NCBI GenBank assembly: GCA_027596075.1
Contig: JADGJC010000155.1
Coordinates: forward strand, 29,620-93,619
DNA length: 64,000 nt
Reading direction: 5' to 3'
DNA from: Rhizophlyctis rosea
Taxonomy: Eukaryota; Chytridiomycota; Chytridiomycetes; Rhizophlyctidales; Rhizophlyctidaceae
Numbering within the stretch: position 1 is the first letter of the stretch; each line of letters starts with the position of its first letter. The notes under the pieces were generated by a model that searched no databases, was not told where the DNA came from, and saw nothing but the letters and a program-made list of their open reading frames with translations. Of the stretch, positions 35,627 to 48,100 are shown piece after piece. The position numbers and the translations under genes are program-made.

Positions 35627-36948
35627 AGATGGGAAAGAGTTCATGTGGTAAACGCTATCCCGAAAAGAATATATGGTGCCGTTTATGGTGGCGATGAGTT
35701 GGTGTAAATGGTGCTGAGGAGTTCTTTTGGTTTGCGGAGCTGGTCAGGCTTTTGTTTCGGTCATATTGGGCAAATTTGGGTTGATGACAAGTTACCGGAA
35801 GCGTATTCTTGAGAAGAACCTTCTTTGTTCAGCCTTCAAGATTCATAATCCCCATATGGTTCCCCGACTTTCATTGAGCATTCAACGCTCCCGATTGATT
35901 TTGGTCTCGTTCTCTATTCTGGTCCACCATGAGAGGGTGTCTGAATACTCAACCAATGAGATTTGGGTGTGCTTGCCACTCACTGATTTTCGATAAATAT
36001 ATGGGAGGGGAGGCACGGATGTCACCCATTATCGGACGCCCCACATTCCGGTCCCGTAACTTCAAAAGCACTCCAATTCTGCACTCCTTGTGGAACAATC
36101 TCCACTTCCTCATGTTTTTTAAAGTCAGCCATATCGTTTTTGCCTGGAGGCATTGAATTTCTGACTCCCTGGCGGGTGCCTGCATTGTGGGGAGATCGGA
36201 TCATTGATATATAGGATTTTTGTTCGTGGGAATATCGAACCGTGGAATCATCTGTAAGTATGTCCGGCGCGTACAACTAACATTAAATGATTTGCCATCC
36301 AAAAAAGTCAATCCTGATTGAAGCCCATCGTACTAAAGATTAGATCAAATCCGCAGAAGCCTTCCGCATTCATTCCAACCAAACAGATGAAAGTTGGTCG
36401 GACTTGAGGAACGTACATGCTTCAGCACATGAAGCGGCAATGCAGAAAGTGCTCAAGGAGGAATTTTAAAATGATTTGGCACCTTTAAAGCGAGCATTGC
36501 AAGGTGCCAATCCAATCAAAGGTCTCCCGACGTAACGTAACCTATCTCTCCATGTTGGGACATTCAAAGTTTTCAATATATCGGGCCATTTGCGCGGAGA
36601 GGAAAAGTGCTTATGGTCACAATCCCTGTCATGATCATACCACTACATCCAACATATGATGATTGCCGATATGTTCGTAACGCCATACTACTTATGGCCA
36701 CCAACAGCGATTGATTTGTTTGCCTGGACTCGGTGGTAGTCGTTGCATATGTGTTGCAGATGAAATTCTGATCGCTCAGCCGAGCATTACCATATATGAG
36801 AACAGCTCAAGGCAGTATGCGACAGAGAGCGATAGTAAATGACGTCGCGATCGCAGTCAACAAATGTTCGTGAAATTGTGCTTTTGACTACATTCAACTG
36901 AGACTATTTGAGACCACATACAATCGGTGCGACAAGTTTACATTTGGT
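35627..36948. other. Intergenic
   Basis: Between the Rpt4 stop and the convergent beta-thymosin-like gene. Only short, unsupported frames on both strands. Confidence 0.45.
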
Positions 36949-37436
36949 TCAGCCCTTCTTCTGCTCCTCCGCCTTATGGGCAAGTTCTGCAGCCGGATCA
37001 ACCTTTTGGTTCGGGTCTTTCTTTGCCTCTTGGAGTTCTGGAAGGAAAGATAATGGAGCTGTTGTTAGCTAGGAGTCAGTGATGGTGAGTGCGGTACGTC
37101 ATCTCCACATATGCCACGAGCCGCTTCTCGCGGAACGGTAGGCATATGTAACATCGAGGTAACATAGGTAACATCGAGGTCGAGCCTATTGCATCTGTTT
37201 TACACTACGCCCCATGGTCCGTAAACTCGACACCACTGTCCTCCGCATTCGGACCCCGAAATTCACACTGCGGCGTTTGGCAAGAGCCCCAAGAAGTCCA
37301 CACCACCATTCTAAGTGCAGTGACACTAACCATCCTTGGTAGGGACATGGTTCTTCTCAACCGTGTTTGTCTTCTTCAGGCGAGATTTGAGGTCTCCGTG
37401 GGCAATCTGGTCAATGACGGCTCCCGTGTCTGCCAT
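36949..37436 (-). CDS. Beta-thymosin/WH2-like small protein, 64 residues
   Basis: Two exons (37436-37331 and 37037-36949), joined by a GTTAGT donor and CAG acceptor in phase 1, give 64 residues. The core KSRLKKTNTVEKNHVPTK matches the beta-thymosin signature, in which LKKT contacts the actin cleft and a KN(x)LPTK segment follows, then a charged helix ELQEAKKDPNQKVDPAAELA. Beta-thymosins bind monomeric actin and control the free pool; that role is inferred from the motif. The N-terminus MADTGAVIDQIAHGDLKSRL supplies the amphipathic helix before LKKT. Short, acidic/basic, no signal peptide. It has one motif and not several as in actobindin-type proteins. An additional exon cannot be excluded. 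Confidence 0.75.
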
Positions 37437-38354
37437 GATCCTGAATGAGTGGTTTGCTGTGGAGGAACACAACGATGAGGTGAGAAGAAGAGAATATGGA
37501 AGGTAGAGTTGAAGCAGATAAACAATCAGCCCAGACACCGTCCAGCTTGCGCGGCGGCGATTGACCTCTCCCTGCCAAGTTCCCAAAGCGGTCCACAAGT
37601 AGCGGCGGACTTGGTTCCTCCCTACAACCCACGGATACGGCTTACCGCCGGCAGCGAAGAATATAAAGAATATACATTCTGCCCCTCATTTGAATAGCGA
37701 ACAAAATATGAAAACCCACCTTTTTTTGAAAAAAAAATTTGAGTGAGCACGAACAAAGTACTGAGAAAATCAAAGAGGTTCGCGGCTGTGCAAATGCGGA
37801 CTGTCTTTTATGTGCATGCCAGTCCACCAAACCATTTGACGTTTGCAAGCCATCATCGGAGTGTAAGCCATTGTTTGGCCAAACATCAGATTGAAGCTAG
37901 AAGGATCCCCTTCCCCCCACGATGATTGACGATCGTGATGATTATGTAATGCGTGCGTATGTGCGTATGTTTGTGGGCGGGGAGTGGGGGGCGGTGTGAC
38001 TTTTAAAGTGCGCTGGTTCTTTGCAGCTCAGGAGGCGGCGAGAAATCCCAAAGCCATCTTTCTACCTGCATGTGTGATTGCATTGTTTTCACCGCATTTT
38101 CCTACATCAGCTAATACTAGAATACTCAAGGCATCCATTAGGGCAGACGGTGGAAGAACTTGGAGGGGTGGGGACAGCTTATGTAATCTGCCAAGCCATT
38201 CCCAGCCAGACAATCGGAGCCAGCCGCGATGCGCTAAGGCGATCAGATCATTCTTCACTTGCCTTCGTCTTCCCAGTCTTCCCAGGTTCCCATCTAGCCA
38301 TCTTCCGTCACGACAGCCAAGTTATCGACAGCTTGGTACATTCGGTTGAGGTGG
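37437..38354. other. Intergenic
   Basis: Upstream of the beta-thymosin-like gene. No gene recognised; includes an A/T-run at about 37722-37740. Confidence 0.4.
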
Positions 38355-39095
38355 AAGAGACCGTTCCGAGCGCCCTACGACTTCGGGCCTTTTTGGCCCA
38401 TGATATGTCCAGAATGCTGTTCTCCTCCGAGGGTATCACGAGCGCTGCGGCTTCTATTCCAACATCCTAAGGGACAAGGAACGTCTGAGACGTCGGGCTT
38501 ACTGGTAACTTTATCCGAAACCTCGCGCTGCTGTGTACCTTCCACTTGCTTTTCTGCGTTGGTTGTTGTGGTTTTAACTGATCTTTGTCACTGAGGAACT
38601 TTGCCTTCTGAGAACTTCATGACCGTGTTATCCACCCTCGATCAGATACAGCAACTCGATCCATCAATACTACCAAGCACCAAGAATCCAAGGTCACAGA
38701 CCTTGAGAGCCGCTCGAACTCTTTCAACCAACCGATGACGACTCAGCCAGGCCGTGCCTGCCCGTACCATGTTACATACTTGGTCTGCTATAATTTCTGT
38801 TTGCTTCCAGCTGGTGAGTGGGAACTGCACACGACGACGTCGCCACCTGCTGCTGGCTTTGGTAAGGTTGTAAGAGAACGTTCCGATCTCCCTACGACTT
38901 CGGGCCTTTTTGGCTCATGATTTGTCCTGAATGCCGTTCCCCTTTGGGGTGACTAGCGCTGTGGCTACTATTCCAACATCCTGCGGGACGAGGAACGTCT
39001 GAGACGTTGGGCCCATTGGTAACGCAATCTGAAATCTTGCGCATGTGTTGTGTGCAGCAACTTGTCTTTCTGAGCTCTTTGTTCTTACTTTTTAA
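38355..39095 (+). repeat. Direct repeat pair of about 210 bp
   Basis: Sequence at about 38355-38565 recurs at about 38871-39090, same orientation, roughly 516 bp apart. Anchors include CCTACGACTTCGGGCCTTTT, CTATTCCAACATCCT and GAACGTCTGAGACGT. The last is a near-perfect palindrome. Differences are mainly substitutions. Neither copy has an intact frame; they could be ends of a small element or a local duplication. Confidence 0.7.
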
Positions 39096-39501
39096 TGACC
39101 TTGCCTTCAAGGACACCAATCCATCCATATGACGGCTTGACAAGCCCTATTTTTTATCGTTCAACGGCTCTTTCATAATAGAATCAATTTAGTGCCATAA
39201 CTTTGCATGTGATCCGTATATTTCCAGTTTCGAAGAACAGCATGTTATTTCGGACATGTCGGCGATAAATGTCGTCGCCAGCTGTGCGCCGCCGACAATC
39301 AGATCCTGCAGCGAAATGCGCAACATATAACAGAGTATTTATCATCTTTTGACAGTCATGCCATACCAACAGCATCTTTCTTTGACCAACCATTACCATA
39401 CAAAAGGGAGACTAAAACAAAGTACACACAATCATGACGTAAGATACCTTATCTCCTCCATCTTGCAAATATACAAGCGCCGCCGTCCCACTGCATCCTC
39501 C
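39096..39501. other. Spacer, 3' side of PP6 gene
   Basis: About 400 bases, AT-rich, presumed 3' UTR and terminator region of the PP6 gene. No motif stands out. Confidence 0.4.
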
Positions 39502-41217
39502 TTACAAGAAATACGGGGTACTCCTCCTCTCCGGCACCACCCTCTCATTATCCGGCACGGCTGAAAAGATCTTGAAGCTCTGCTCATCGACCTGCGTCCC
39601 CTCCTGTATAGCCATGATACTCGCGACATTCCCACACCTATAACAGTAATTCGGAGCGCTCCACACCGTGACGAGGTTCTCGTCGGGGAACATGTACTTG
39701 TAGCCTTCCTGCACGAGCTGGTGGGCGCGGGCGATGAGGGTGAGGGAGTTGACGTGGTTGAATTCGGATGTGACTTTGGAGCCGAAGAGCCAGCCGGCGC
39801 CACGTGGGGAGACGGCCCAGGTTTCGATGTCTTCGGGGTCGGACCACATTAGGTCTGTAGAAAAGAGCGTTATTGAACTGTCTTCTACGATAGACTTTTG
39901 TGCAACCGAGTCATGAAAAGGCACCTACCGCAGAATGCGCCCTCATGCGGAATCTCTTGGCAACGTTGAATTGTTCGTATCTGATCCAATGTTCGGACAT
40001 CGGGTGATAGCCCGCCATGTACGCAGAGGACCCGTCCGTCAACGATCTAAAATGTGTGAATATGGGTGGGCAAGTTTAGTTTGTCGTGCTCATCGTCCTT
40101 GATACGATCAACAACTCCAACATACCGCAGCCAGTGTCAAGTAGTCGAATACTGAACAGCAGTATTTCCACACGTTTGCGTTTCCGTACTTTGATTGACA
40201 TTCGTCTACAATTAATTGCGATTCGTCAGCCTGGCTTCCAGCGAAGACATATTGTCAGAATTCGTCATACCATAAAATCCATACACTTGTGTAATCTGCC
40301 GACTTTCGTGATTTCCTCGTAGAAGGGTAATCTTGTCCGGATACCTGCAAACAGTTTGAGGTTAAGACAGACCGCTGAATTGAGTGAACGAAGACAGTTT
40401 AAGCCACATAATCATACCTTGCCTTCAACACGAGTAATAGGGTGAATGTTTCCAATGAGTAATATCCTCGGTCAACAAAATCGCCCTGTTTGAGCATTGG
40501 TCGGTAAAATTTCTCATGAAGCTACATATACCCTTTGCTTCCCAAACGCGATCCGCAACCAGGTGCTGGATACCAGAAATGACAGCCTCCAAGAGGCTGT
40601 GGTAGAGACGTCGATTGGCAGTCACCCGCCAACCCCCCCGCACGGTACCAATTGCCATTTGCGCCAAACCTTTTATCATTCATTCGTCATCCAGCACTGC
40701 CGAACACCATCATATATCATCCCTTGACACCCTCCTGAATGAAATCTCGCAAAGCACACAACTCACCATGAAGATGTAAGACGTTGATGGAATCTCTCCG
40801 CCCACACGAAAGAGCTCAAGCAGATCATAGAATTGTCCGTGAATATCGCCGCAAACGGTAACGGGAGCGTGGACAGGTTGGATATTCGACTCTTCCATGA
40901 GAAGGTCTTTCACCTGAAGTTAGGAAGAGCGAAAGGCGTCAGGCCTTGCTAACGGTGAAAGTTCCCTCCCTTCAGTGTCGAGCGTTGGCAGTGCATTGAG
41001 GACTGTTCACCACTATTCTAAGCGTGTGGTATCTCCTGCAGACGAAGTGACGTCAAATTCGAAAACCCACCATATCACACAACTTCTTGATATCTGGTTC
41101 AGGAAGGTACTGGCATTTCCTTATCGTTTCGAGCCACTCGTCCGGACCTGAATGTAGAAAGTCCGGTTAACACTGAATCACGATAGCCGACAGGATCGCA
41201 CACGTACCACCGGGCAT
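39502..41217 (-). CDS. Serine/threonine phosphatase PP6/Sit4 catalytic subunit
   Basis: Eight exons on the minus strand (41217-41208, 41147-41071, 40913-40767, 40485-40418, 40344-40271, 40205-40126, 40046-39929, 39854-39502) close in phase to 308 residues, about the length of human PPP6C. Metal-site motifs are all present: [47 protein letters not shown] and the [11 protein letters not shown] block. The C-terminus [19 protein letters not shown] matches PP6 (AVPDSERV...TPYFL) better than PP2A or PP4. The enzyme removes phosphate from Ser/Thr, works with SAPS-type regulatory subunits, and acts in cell-cycle and stress control. The first exon is only ten bases (MPGG), supported by GTACGT and CAG signals. 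Confidence 0.95.
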
Positions 41218-42123
41218 TTTGAACCGTCAGGAGGGAGTCTTGAGGAGAAAGTATGGAGAAGCTGTTGCGGAGATACCCAAGGACTATGATGGTGTAACAC
41301 GCGTGGGAAAGTCTTGGATTGGAAACCGTGGAGGAATTGGACCTGGTTTTGCACTTTGCTTATGGCGACTGACGGAAGAGTACAACTGACAGTGCGAGTT
41401 GCTCTGGGTTGATATGTGGAGCACCTAATTGGCCGGAAGGTATGTAGCTACGTGAGGTTGGTAGGCTACTATTGTAATATGTAGTTGGTGCGGAGCGATA
41501 GCCGAGATTCAAGAATATGGGAAGTTGTTATCAGAGTCCAGACAAGGGTTTGAAATTTGACGGAGGATGTTGGGACATAAAGGTTGATGATGATCCACAA
41601 CCGACCTGGGTGACGCGTCCTGACTCACTCACACGCGGGTGGGTGCAGCATCCGGCACCTCTCCCCACCACCAACCATATCAATGTCGACTCACTCATCG
41701 CGCAAACTCACCTTTGGGATGGGAGTGGCGAGTTGAAACCACCAAGTGAAAGTATACAGTGCGAACATAAAGGACAGAGGGGAAAGGGAAAACGCGCTGC
41801 TTGATCAATATCTTGAACGCCGTGTGTCCACTTGGAAGTCAATAGATCCCCTGAGCAAGGTAAACATCAGCAACATCCAAGTGAGAAAGTTCGTGGGGCA
41901 ACCGTTGCCTCGAAGCTGGGTTGAGCGAGGTCTAGAAAGCCAACACACTTGCTGTAAATTGGGAGCTGTGTGCTGTACATATACCACATTATCCTGACCT
42001 CTCGCGCCTAAATTTAGCTCCAGTTCCTGCCAGCATCCTCAGTGACAAGTGGACAACCCCACGGCGACTGCAAAACAAATAGAACGGACACTAGCCTGTA
42101 CACTGCACTGCAGCCTAACTATA
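41218..42123. promoter_or_regulatory. Divergent promoter region, PP6 / NBAS
   Basis: About 900 bases between two divergent genes. Short frames only. No clear TATA box. Presumed to carry both promoters. Confidence 0.4.
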
Positions 42124-45100
42124 ATGGCAGCCGAACAAGAACTTTCTGAAATACCCTTCCCTCCCGACCCACCTCTCGTATTGTACGAGCTCTTCCCAGT
42201 CGCGACATATTCGCCGGACTCAAATTCCAATGATCCGGCCAACTTTCCTACACCAACTCCCTCAAACCCACCAACATACGCGACTCTCACAACACTCCAT
42301 CGACGCATATTTAAATCCCTCACTTCGCGCTTAGTGCGGACGCTCGAGGGCTTGGTTGTTTCCCCTTCCATTCCTCCCGCGTTAGTACAACTATTGGCAG
42401 CTGTTCGACCGTCATGGACCGTTGTCGCAAGTCCGTCTGGAGAATGTCTCGCTCTGCTAAAAGACGCAGAGCTAGAAATATGGAACATGACCGGAAAAGG
42501 GTTCAAAAGCGATACGCTGCGCGCGGTTGGAACTTCAGGCGGACCGCCCATGAAGTCAAACACGTCAAATATTTATACCGTGCCCTTAGACCGCGACGGA
42601 TTCCCATCCTGGCGCCGAGTCGCATGGTCCCCGGATTCATCTCTGTTGGCAGTGTCAGGAAGCAACGGAGAGATCCAAGTCATCAGCGTGGAAGGGGAGA
42701 AGCTTTGTTTCATTGCGTCCAAAGTGCGTGGGTCAGTCAACTCGAACGAAGACATCGCTTCCCCCGATCTGCCGACAAAGCCAATCTTGGTAGATTGGAA
42801 AGAGATTGGCGTCCGCGGTGGCGGTCAAGATCCTGTAGGAATTATTGATCCCATAGCATCATTGTTGTTTGTCAAATCGCGTCGGCGAGCAGCAGATGGG
42901 ATCAACATCGAGCACAATGGCCAAACATATACTCACGAGCTATTGGCCGTAACGTACGATGGGATCCTCCGCAGCTACTTGATCAACGCAAACAAGCTCC
43001 GCGCCCCATTTGCGTCCATGCGACCCGAGGACCGCGACAACCCTTTCCTAGTCCCTCCTATCACAGCCAACCTCAGCTCACCACCTTGCATTCTCCGCGA
43101 AAGCACGTCACACCCGGGCCGCATTGTACTTTACCATAAATTCTCTTTTCGAAGATGGCATTCGTGTGTCTGCGCGGCGGTCGTGGACTACACGGCGGGA
43201 GTGCTGTGGCTGAGCGGGAAGGGCGGAAGGAAGTCGCCTGGAGGGGAGAGGAATTCCAAGGTGGCGGACGGGGACGGGGATGATGCGACCGTTGGATCGA
43301 CGGGGTATCTTTCGGAATGGAGACTTACGACCGCATCTCCGTTTTATGCTATGAAGGGAGTGGAGGTTTCAGATTCCGAGGCGGATGGTCTGGATGGGAG
43401 TGGGTCGCTTGAGGAGCCGTCGGTAGATTCTGATGATGGAGGTGGTGACGGATTTTGGAGAAATATACGGAAGACGTTCACCGTGGAATCCGTTTTGGAT
43501 TCGTTGCGGCCGGCGCGGCGGAAAGCGTATTTGGAAACGGTGCATGGCATGGCGGTCGCACCTGATGGGAGGTATTTGCTCACGGTAGATTGTGAAGGGA
43601 GCATGAAATTATGGCAGGCGCGTGATATGCGGTGTGTCAAGGCGTGGAGTTCAACCCAAATCGTTGAAGCGTTATCGTCGTCAGGCGACACGACGATAGC
43701 GGAGCAGCCCGATAACAGCAAGCTGATTGCGGCGAGTTGGTGGTCAAACTCCAGCATCATTCTCACTTTCTCCCAGGGTGCCATTACCATCGTCACGTTG
43801 CCATCTCTCACCAAACTCCTTTTTCACCCGGAGAGCTTTCACCCGCTCCCAACCGTCACATCAATCACATCATCCGCCCTGTTTGTCCTACATCAGGAAT
43901 CCAAGCGCGTCAAAATCCGCGACAACAATGTCATCGCCGCCGACGATGAGGACGACAGCGGGCCGTCCGACGCATTACAAAAATCTCTTCTGGACAAAAC
44001 CCTAGCGTTCGTCACAAGCCCCATCCGACTCTTCACATCGACGGTGCTCTGGCACTGGGAAGACAATGTCTCCCCCTCCACCCGCCATACAACTACAACC
44101 CTCCAAATCCGCAACATAACCCTCACCGTCCTCCTCCGCATCACGCCCCTTGAAGCCCTCCGCTCCAAAATAGCCGCAAAGGACTACGCCGCGGCACTCT
44201 CCCTCGCGCAGAAGTGTTCATTGTCTGAGAACGAGATATACATCTCGCAGTGGGAAGATCATATCGCTTCGGGAGCGAAGGTGACAGAGGAAGGGATTCG
44301 GGACGTGTTGGGGAAGGTTGGGGATCGGAAGTGGGTTTTGGATCAGTGTTTGGAGACGGTGCCGGAGGGAGTTGCGGGGGCGAGGTTGTTGTTGCAGTAT
44401 GGGGTGAAGTTGACGGGTGGAGTTGGAGTGAAAGAGGTTGAGGCGGAGATTCAGAGGGTTTTGAGGGAGTTTGAGAGTGATGGGGATGGCGAGGGTGGCG
44501 CGACGGAGGAGGAGGGGAAGGAAGGGCAGTTGAGCGTGTTGGACTTGTGTTTGTACAGGATCAAGTTTTTGCGGTTTTTAGATCGGTTGGAGACGCATGA
44601 GGCGATTTATGCGGGTACGGATTATGATGTTTATGGGGGTTATTCGACGCATTTTGGGTGGTTCCGGGAGACGAGTTTGCCGGGGTTGGCGTTTGCGTTT
44701 GCGATGGAGGAGAATTTCCGCGCTTTGGAGGTGCTGTTTACGAGACATGGTGCTGAGATCCTGCCGTGGCGGTTCAGCATTTTGCAATTTGTGCCCGAGG
44801 TGGTAGATATAGTGAAGTACAAGTCTTTGCTTCCGAGGGTGGATGCACGGACGGGGAGGGAAGTGGCGCGGAGTTGTGTTCCTTGGCGCAAGAGTGATTG
44901 GACCTCAACGCCCGTGGTGAAGGAGTTTGTCGGCGTCTTGGAAACCGAAGACGACGAGAATGATGTTCCTGAAGGGGCGGTGAAGATGCCGTATCCGGCG
45001 GAGAAGGCGCAGGTCGCGCGGTTCTATGCCGAGCGGGCGAGGGAAATTGAGAAGCGGAGCGGGGTGGTAGATTTTGCGTTGGATCTTTTGAGGGTTGCGA

Positions 45101-48100
45101 GGAGTGAGTTTGGGGTTGTGGGGGAAGGGTGTGAGGAGGTTGAGGGCGTTTTTGATTCGTTGTTGACGTTGAGTGCGGTTGTTTATGAGGCGGACGGGGA
45201 GGGTGGGCTGGAGGAGGAAGAAGAAGGGGAGGCGGATAGTGATGATGTTTGTGTCAGTATCGGGTTGGCGGAGTTGGAGCGGAAGGGGGATGTGGATGTT
45301 GTGAGGCTTTTGTTGAGGAGGAGTGGGAGGGATGGGGTTGTGAGGGATTTCCGGAAGTTGGTCATGCCGTTTTTGGAGAGGAGATGGAGGGCGGTTGAGA
45401 GTGAGTGGGCTGCTCTTGGGGTAGGAAGGGAGGAGTGGATGGATGAAGAGGTGAAGGAGATTTTGGAGGAGTTTGCGGAGGAGAGAGTCGAGTTGGTCGC
45501 TGGGGTGGTTGGCGCTTCAGGTAGTGAAGTTCCGCTGAACGACAGGTTGATTAAGTCGCCGAAGGTGTTGGCGGAATGCGTGGTGGAGTGTGCGTACAAG
45601 ACTAGGAATGTCAATGTTGATGATGTTGAGGTGTTGCGGGGAATGGTTGAGGTTGCTCAGGGGTTTTCGCTGTCCAGGAGCTCCAGCGGTCACGCGCAGG
45701 TGAATGCAGAGGAAACGAAACCGTTGAAGCCAGCTGTGTCGTGGGAGGAGGAGTTGGAAGCCGAGTTGGAAGGGTTGGATGGGTTGGATTCCGATGGCGA
45801 AGAGTTGAAGAAAGACGACACTGTAGAGAGCGAAATGCACACCATCCCGGATCCCGCGCTGCAACCAACTTCCAGCACCATCTCCACCCTCCCTCTCGCC
45901 GAGCGTCTCAAGCTCCTCGCTTCCCATATCCTCGCCTCACAGATCCTCCTCCGTTACGGCTTACACAAGCCGCTGTCCTTCTTCCTGTCCTCGCATGAAA
46001 GTTCGACTCTACAACGGCAGTTGATGCTGCTCTTGGCGAGGCAGAGTACCGGGGATGACGATGTTGGTTTTGGTACCGGTGGGCAAGAGCGATTTGAGAA
46101 TGATGATGAGTGGGAGGGATTGTTGGAGAGTATGTTGGAGCTTTGGAGGGTTGAGGTTATTGGAAGGGTGAAGAGAGGGGAGGTGTATGAGGTGTTTTTG
46201 AGTGGGGTTTTGGGAAGTGGAAGTAGGTATCGATGTTAATGCCGGAGCTTGTGGCTTCCATTCTGATAGTGTTCAATGGGTTTCTTCGGATCAGGATTCG
46301 ACTTGGCAAGGCGAGTGATGCAGCCAGATAGAGCATTACCACCTTTACCGATTGATGTCAGCGAAAGACTGGTAGTCGATGCTGCCAGAGAATTGTTCGA
46401 CAATGCGGACAACGGAGACCGGACCAGAGGATTGTGTCGGAAAGCCTGGGACTGGTCTGTACTGCCAGTTCATGCGCATTCCTCGACGACGTTTTAATCT
46501 GACATGTTCCTTTCCCTTTGTCATGCAACAGTTTACACATTTTGCCCCCAACGCCCCTCATAAAAAGCGAAATAAGCCTTCTCGAAGCCACGCACATCCT
46601 TACAGCAAAGTACCATGCTCCGTACAGCCTGAAAGCTCCCGATCTCGAGATTCTCCCAATACAAATCCGGCTCCACCCCGACCGCCTCTCCCTCATCCGG
46701 CACGTTCTCGGAACGCACCCTCGAGCGTATAGACAAACGGACGAGATGATCGATTTGGGAAAGAAGCTCCTCGGACCCAAGTTCAAAATTGAGGACGAGA
46801 CGCTCGTTCGAGCGATGTGCGCGGACTCGGCGATGGATGCGCATGATACGACGTTTGCGCTTGTGACTTGTGAGGAGATGATTCGGAGGAGTCGGGCTGG
46901 GGAGGGTGGGGTGGGGACTTTGGTGAGGGGGAGGAGCTTGAGTTGGGGAGAGGGTGGGGTTGAGAAAGTGGAGAGTGCGGAAGGGGAGGAGGTTGTTTGG
47001 AAGGTTTGCGTTAGGGTCGCGAAGGGCGGTGCTGGGGAGACGAGTAGGAGGGAGAGGGTTTTGGGGCATGCGTTGAGGCTTTGTGGGAATGGGAAGGTGG
47101 AGGAGATCGTGGGGGTTTGGAAGGATGTTGAGAGGGAAGGGGTTGAGAAGACTGAGCGGAAGGATCTTGGGGTTGGTGGCGGTGAAGGCGCCGTGCATGA
47201 GTTTTATGCGGAGATTGGGAGTTCTGGGGTGGGCACATACGGGTTCGACGCTGCGGGTCTTGGTAGTGCGGAAATAATGGTTCGTGAGAAGGTTTTGGAT
47301 GGTCAGCCGATGACGGAGGACAATTTGATCGCACTGGCAAAGGAGGCGGTCAATTGGGATGAGGTCATGGCCGTCGGTTATTTGCTGGAGTTATCTGATG
47401 TAAGTAGTGCCGAGTCTAGGTGTTTGTGAGTTGGCTTGGGCTTACATGATGCACAAAACGCAGGAAACGCGAGCAAAATCATTCTTCGACGCGCTTTCGG
47501 CATCCCCGCATAGCGAGGCATTAGCATCGTACTATTATTCGTTGAGAGCTCTGATGCACGTGTTTTCATCAGATCGTGAGGCGTTGAAGGCTATTCGATT
47601 GTACAGTCCGGCGGACGTAATCGCTGCTGTTGCCGGGTTAGCTGGGGACGCGGAGGTGGATGTCGTGACTGCTCAACCTAAAAAGGTTGAGGACACACGA
47701 CAGGAGGAGGAAAAGAAAGTGGGAATGGCGCATAGTGTCAGTGTAGAGAGTCTTGGCGCCGTTGGAGATTGGGGTGACGTGGATGTTGATGTCGATGTCG
47801 ATATCGACGTTGATGAGTCCGAGAATATACCCGCTGCAGTTGCCGAGGAAGTGGGAGAAGCGGATATACATGAAACTGAGCAAGACGTACCGTCTCCCGC
47901 ATTAGCCGTAGCTCAGCCGTCGCCAACAATATCGCATGCAAGGTCGCCATCGGGACAGGATACGGCGGTGATGGATAAGGTACGGACGGCGATCACGTTA
48001 TCAAGACATCATGCTTTGGAGGTGGAACAGAAGCGACGTGATGCAACTATTCAGAGTGTGCTTCCGCCGGAAACCGATATTGCGAGATTCCGTGATGACG

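Noticed and set aside
41517..41804. 95-codon frame in the PP6/NBAS intergenic region.
   Set aside because: No recognisable content or splice support, and it lies where the promoters should be.
42049..42123. GTG at 42049 as the NBAS start.
   Set aside because: Nuclear fungal genes start at ATG; the in-frame ATG at 42124 gives the sensible N-terminus. The same applies to other GTG/TTG starts.
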